NCBI RefSeq assembly: GCF_038632915.1
Contig: NZ_CP152050.1
Location: forward strand, 2,201,001-2,265,000
DNA: 64,000 nt
Source: Paenisporosarcina sp. FSL H8-0542
GTDB taxonomy: Bacteria > Bacillota > Bacilli > Bacillales_A > Planococcaceae
Reading direction: 5' to 3'
Part shown: positions 60,961-64,000 of the stretch, in pieces
Layout: each line of letters opens with the position of its first letter
Position numbering within the stretch: the first letter of the stretch is position 1
Made by a program: the position numbers and the translations under genes
The notes under the pieces: generated by a model
Databases searched by the model: none
Seen by the model: only the letters and a program-made list of their open reading frames with translations
Told to the model about the DNA's origin: nothing

Positions 60961-61541
60961 GATACATCACCTTTACCATGCTCATTTGTGCGATACATTT
61001 CAAAATGTCCTTCAAAAACAATTTCATTTTCGACAGTTGAAGTGACTTCGACAAATGTGCGATTTTTATCTTGATCTTTTTTTGTCACTGCTGCTTTTGC
61101 AATAACGCGATCTCCAAGTTTGACTGGTTTAACAAAAGACAAATTCGATTTCACAGTCAACGCTAACTCATCATTAATGACAGCCACTGCCAACGAATTG
61201 GCCTGAGCGAATAAATGATGCCCACGTGCGATTCGATTTCGTTTGAATACATGTTCCGTTTTAACGTCAAACAATGAAATTGCTCGGACATCCAACTCAA
61301 TGTCTACCATTTCACCGATTACTTCATTTAACGGCAATGAACGTACCTCATCTTCAAAAGATTTCGAAGCGACATGTTTTATGCGCTCGCGTAACTCGGG
61401 AATTGATAATTCCAATCGATCCAATCGTATTGTCTGGACACTTACGCTAAACTGGCCTGCCAGCTCTTCATCCGTGATGAAGGGATTATTTTTTATCGTA
61501 TCTATTAACAGTTGTTGACGTTCTTTTTTTGAGCGTTTCAT
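60957..61541 (-). CDS. fapR: Fatty acid and phospholipid biosynthesis repressor FapR
   Basis: A 194-residue repressor that senses malonyl-CoA. An N-terminal helix-turn-helix ([22 protein letters not shown]) is joined by a linker helix to a C-terminal hot-dog domain that binds malonyl-CoA ([20 protein letters not shown]). The ATG at 61541 has GGTGACC upstream. A FapR operator overlaps its own start site, so the operon is autoregulated. Confidence 0.96.
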   Translation of the reverse strand: MKRSKKERQQLLIDTIKNNPFITDEELAGQFSVSVQTIRLDRLELSIPELRERIKHVASKSFEDEVRSLPLNEVIGEMVDIELDVRAISLFDVKTEHVFKRNRIARGHHLFAQANSLAVAVINDELALTVKSNLSFVKPVKLGDRVIAKAAVTKKDQDKNRTFVEVTSTVENEIVFEGHFEMYRTNEHGKGDVS

Positions 61542-61557
61542 ATGGTCACCATCCGAT

Positions 61558-61576
61558 ATTAGCACTTGGTACTAAT
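61558..61576 (-). promoter_or_regulatory. FapR operator
   Basis: Minus strand ATTAGTACCAAGTGCTAAT, an imperfect palindrome that fits the known FapR inverted repeat (TTAGTACC...GTNCTAA). It begins four bases after the -10 box and covers the predicted transcription start, the position expected for repression. Confidence 0.88.
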
Positions 61577-61579
61577 ATC

Positions 61580-61608
61580 AGTATATTAATACAACAAAAA
61601 GAATGCAA
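61580..61608 (-). promoter_or_regulatory. Sigma-A promoter of fapR-plsX-fabD-fabG-acpP
   Basis: Minus strand: TTGCAT (61603-61608), 17-bp spacer, TATACT (61580-61585), directly upstream of the FapR operator. The 320-nt gap 61542-61861 holds this promoter, the operator and the divergent MocR upstream region; a weak plus-strand reading frame at 61615-61732 is not supported. Confidence 0.8.
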
Positions 61609-61758
61609 GGATTCTATGAAAGTTCATACTTCAAATGGAGCATCAAAAGAGTGCATTTTTCAAAGGCGAGCAATTTTTTCGGGCCATCTAAGAAAAGAAG
61701 AAGTTAAAGAATATTTCATACAGACTAATTGATGCATAGCGTTTAATTTTTCTCTTGG

Positions 61759-61772
61759 TGGCATTGGTGCCA
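61759..61772. promoter_or_regulatory. Inverted repeat upstream of the MocR-type gene
   Basis: TGGCA-TTGG-TGCCA (61759-61772) overlaps the start of CATAAT (61771-61776), a possible -10 for the rightward gene. MocR proteins often bind their own promoters, so this is a candidate operator. No good -35 was found. Confidence 0.3.
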
Positions 61773-61861
61773 TAATAGAGACAAGCAAAAGAAATCGTAA
61801 CTAAACCAATAAAACACACGATCAACTGCATTGATAAACGTACTAAAGGGGAATGTGAAAA

Positions 61862-63301
61862 ATGAACTGGATGCCGGATAGAAATGCCAAAAAAGCAATC
61901 TATAAACAGCTTGCGGAATATATCGAAGCCGGAATTGCGGATGGAACTTTTCCGCATGATGAACCACTTCCGTCGGAAAGGTTCTTGGCTAAGGAATATA
62001 ACATTAACCGCAGTACAGTTGTGTCTGCATACGACGAATTGGAATCCAATGGGCTTATCCAAAGAAAAAGAGGAAGCGGTACAACAATAAATAAAGACAT
62101 ATGGGGGATTACGAAGAAACGGATTCCGAGTTGGAATCGATATATTGAGGCTGGCTCTATATTGCCTAATTTAGCCGTAACCCAAAAAATCCGAAAAGAA
62201 GTGGCTGATCATAAATTGATCAATTTAGCGAGTGGAGAATTGTCGGAAGACCTCTTCCCACAGGCCACACTGAGAAGCATTGCATCAAACAGATCATTTT
62301 TCGGAAGCTTGGGCTATGATCACCCTCAAGGGAATGTGATATTAAGAAATACAATTGCAAAACATGTGATTCATCAAAGGAAAATGGAGGGAACAGATCC
62401 GTCCTCAATCCTTATTACCTCTGGTGCACAGCAAGCTTTGCATTTAGTCATCCAATGCCTGTTAAAGCCAGGTGATGCAGTAGCTATAGAGAATCCATCG
62501 TATTCTTACAGTCTCCCTATATTCAAATCTGCAGGTATCAGGACCTATTATTTACCCATGGACACGGAAGGAATTAATCCGGATGACTTAGTATCCTTAT
62601 ATAAAAAGCATAAAATCAGAATGATTTTCTTGAATCCCGCTTTCCAAAATCCAACTGGAACATTTCTATCCCAGAGTAGAAGAAAAGCTGTTTTGGACAT
62701 ATCATCTAAGTACGGAATTCCTATTGTGGAAGATGATCCATACAGTTTATCTTCCTTTAGGGGTGATGAAGTCACCACCTTAAAGTCGATGGACACCCAA
62801 GGGAATGTCCTGTATATAAGTTCATTATCAAAAATCGTGGCTTCCGGATTGAGGATTGGCTGGATCATAGGTCCAAAAGCGGTGATTGAACGATTAACAG
62901 ATGCGAAGCAGCAGATTGATTTTGGACATTCGAGTTTCACTCAATGGATTGCAAATGATTTCCTGGAATCAGAAGACTTTCCTGCACATATAAAAAGGTT
63001 AAACATGCAGTTGAAAAAGCGAAGAGATCAAATAGCCAAAAGCCTTGAATTTTTTCTTGGGAAACAAGTCGATTTTCATGCTCCCGAAGGAGGCATTCAT
63101 ATCTGGTGCAAGCTGAATATAGAATTTAATGAAATGAAACTGCTGGAAGAATCCATAAAAAGAGGGATTATATTTGTTCCTGGAACAACAATGGGTTCAG
63201 AAAAAGGATATGTCCGTTTTACATTTGCTAGAGAAAATGAAGGAAATATACATGAAGGAATAAAACGATTTGCAGAAGCCTTGCAAGTGGTTCAAGAGTA
63301 A
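61862..63301 (+). CDS. MocR-family transcriptional regulator (GntR HTH + aminotransferase domain)
   Basis: A 479-residue protein: an N-terminal GntR winged helix (about 10-80; LPSERFLAKEYNINRSTVVSAYDEL) and a class I aminotransferase-like domain. PLP-site residues are intact: QNPTG (262-266), EDDPYS (Asp291/292), SSLSK (Lys324) and SGLRIGW (Arg331). Such regulators sense PLP or amino compounds (GabR, PdxR, TauR). The ATG has GGGGAATG upstream. It is divergent from fapR and is absent from the B. subtilis order. The regulated gene is unknown; the small membrane protein downstream is the only local candidate. Whether the domain also has aminotransferase activity is unknown. Confidence 0.9.
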   Translation: MNWMPDRNAKKAIYKQLAEYIEAGIADGTFPHDEPLPSERFLAKEYNINRSTVVSAYDELESNGLIQRKRGSGTTINKDIWGITKKRIPSWNRYIEAGSILPNLAVTQKIRKEVADHKLINLASGELSEDLFPQATLRSIASNRSFFGSLGYDHPQGNVILRNTIAKHVIHQRKMEGTDPSSILITSGAQQALHLVIQCLLKPGDAVAIENPSYSYSLPIFKSAGIRTYYLPMDTEGINPDDLVSLYKKHKIRMIFLNPAFQNPTGTFLSQSRRKAVLDISSKYGIPIVEDDPYSLSSFRGDEVTTLKSMDTQGNVLYISSLSKIVASGLRIGWIIGPKAVIERLTDAKQQIDFGHSSFTQWIANDFLESEDFPAHIKRLNMQLKKRRDQIAKSLEFFLGKQVDFHAPEGGIHIWCKLNIEFNEMKLLEESIKRGIIFVPGTTMGSEKGYVRFTFARENEGNIHEGIKRFAEALQVVQE

Positions 63302-63308
63302 TTTATTT

Positions 63309-63384
63309 TTGAAAATAGCACAAAAGTGGATGGTATAATTAATACCGAAATGGATGGTCATAAATTTAGTAAATCCTTTATAAT
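63309..63384 (+). promoter_or_regulatory. Promoter region with direct repeats, upstream of the small membrane protein
   Basis: TATAAT at 63334-63339 has TGG before it (extended -10) and TTGAAA 19 bases upstream (63309-63314). A second TATAAT at 63379-63384 has TGGTCA 18 bases upstream. An exact 8-bp direct repeat TGGATGGT lies at 63327-63334 and 63351-63358, overlapping the first -10 and the second -35. This looks like an operator for a dimeric regulator such as MocR. The leader to the next start codon would be 120-170 nt. Confidence 0.45.
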
Positions 63385-63512
63385 TATATGCGATAGGGCA
63401 GTAGGAAAAGTAGAAATACATTTTTTATCTCATATGTAATCATTTCAATGTTTGAATGTAAGGATATATTCTAAACAAGGTTTACGATAAAGATGACATT
63501 CAAGGAGGAAAT

Positions 63513-63698
63513 ATGAACATTCTCATTTTATTAATTATCGTTTCCATAATTTTGGTGATCGCTCTGGTAAGTACACTTTTAGTTACAAAAGAAAGAGACG
63601 CTGTTTATAGTAGTGAAAAAAGTATAACTAAACTTGGATTGATGTATAGCGCCTTACTTCCACTAATAATTATTGTAGCGTTGATTTTTTGGTTTTAA
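63513..63698 (+). CDS. Small two-helix membrane protein
   Basis: A 61-residue protein, MNILILLIIVSIILVIALVS at the N terminus (one helix), a short charged loop (TKERDAVYSSEKSITKLG) and a second C-terminal helix ending in IFWF. AAGGAGGA lies at ideal distance from the ATG and a strong terminator follows, so I regard it as real. No family is recognised. It is 211 nt after the MocR-type gene, in the same direction, with its own promoter region. Confidence 0.7.
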   Translation: MNILILLIIVSIILVIALVSTLLVTKERDAVYSSEKSITKLGLMYSALLPLIIIVALIFWF

Positions 63699-63738
63699 AA
63701 TAAATACCATTTGAATGGTTCGACTATTCAACATGGAG

Positions 63739-63773
63739 AAATCGCACAGGAAAATGCTCCTGTGCGATTTTTT
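63739..63773 (+). terminator. Rho-independent terminator
   Basis: A 13-bp perfect stem (AAATCGCACAGGA and complement, six-base loop) followed by TTTTTT on the plus strand, 40 nt after the small membrane protein gene. The As on the other side make it usable in both directions. Confidence 0.9.
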
Positions 63774-64000
63774 GCGTACAATGAAGTTCGCCTCGAGTCA
63801 CCACGCTAATAATTAATGGCTTTTGCGCATAGCAAGCCGCAAGAATGAAAATGGTCAAAGGTAGTTTGACCTGCAGCTTGTTGACAAAAGAATAATAATT
63901 AATCTAAAAGTATAAAAATTGAGTTCTTATTTTTTGCACTCTATCGAAATAGATTGTGGTCGGCTATATCTTTCGCTTTCCGCGGACGAAACGCTAGCCT
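63774..64000. other. Intergenic DNA with the edge of a dispersed repeat
   Basis: No coding region is seen after the terminator. The last 31 bases (CTTTCGCTTTCCGCGG and onwards, 63970-64000) match the recurrent GC-rich edge of intergenic repeats that I recall from Bacillaceae and Planococcaceae genomes. The element continues outside the window. Confidence 0.4.

Noticed and set aside
61615-61732. Short plus-strand frame (about 38 codons) upstream of the MocR-type gene
   Set aside because: Ribosome-binding site is weak, it overlaps the fapR promoter region and no family is recognisable.
61688-62062. Minus-strand 124-codon frame overlapping the MocR-type gene
   Set aside because: It is antisense to a well-supported gene and lacks a ribosome-binding site; Phe/Ile/Cys-rich shadow frame.

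Overview
The window is one end of a conserved Bacillales chromosomal housekeeping region. It most likely comes from a low-to-moderate-GC, spore-forming member of the Planococcaceae/Caryophanaceae (relatives of Sporosarcina, Paenisporosarcina or Lysinibacillus). The evidence is the gene order, which follows Bacillus subtilis from fapR to rnjB almost gene for gene, Gram-positive-specific proteins (PolC, CodY, YlxM, RNase J2, FapR), and both dipicolinate synthase subunits (dpaA, dpaB), which imply endospores. The genus cannot be fixed from the sequence alone. No tRNA, rRNA, CRISPR array, phage gene or transposase gene was seen.

Layout. Everything from 16 to 61541 is transcribed leftward (58 genes); only the last 2.1 kb carries rightward genes. 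In the direction of transcription: the fatty-acid/phospholipid operon fapR-plsX-fabD-fabG-acpP with a FapR operator; rnc-smc-ftsY; ylxM-ffh; rpsP-khpA; rimM-trmD; rplS; lepB-rbgA; rnhB-ylqG-ylqH; sucC-sucD; dprA; topA; trmFO; xerC-hslV-hslU-codY; rpsB; tsf; pyrH-frr; uppS-cdsA-dxr-rasP-proS; polC; rimP-nusA-rnpM-ylxQ-infB-ylxP-rbfA; truB-ribF; rpsO; pnp; mlpA; a DUF402 gene; ymxH-dpaA-dpaB; asd-dapA; rnjB. To the right of fapR lie a divergent MocR-type regulator and a small two-helix membrane protein.

Differences from the B. subtilis order: the large fla/che flagellar operon is absent between codY and rpsB and a roughly 390-bp spacer with a degenerate 21-bp tandem repeat sits there; the orphan FliK-like/FlhB-like pair ylqG-ylqH is still present; dapG is missing between asd and dapA; ylxY and ylqD are missing; a DUF402 gene lies between mlpA and ymxH; and recG is not next to fapR.

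The most unusual part is the non-coding stretch 5571-6232. It holds four full copies and one partial copy of a roughly 120-nt element in tandem. Several stems of the element are kept by compensatory changes between copies, and two small double-hairpin units lie beside or inside it. Further candidate regulation includes ribosomal-protein leaders (rpsO, rpsB, rplS), an intrinsic terminator between a strong promoter and rimP-nusA, and direct repeats around the promoter downstream of the MocR gene. All promoter and terminator calls are by eye.
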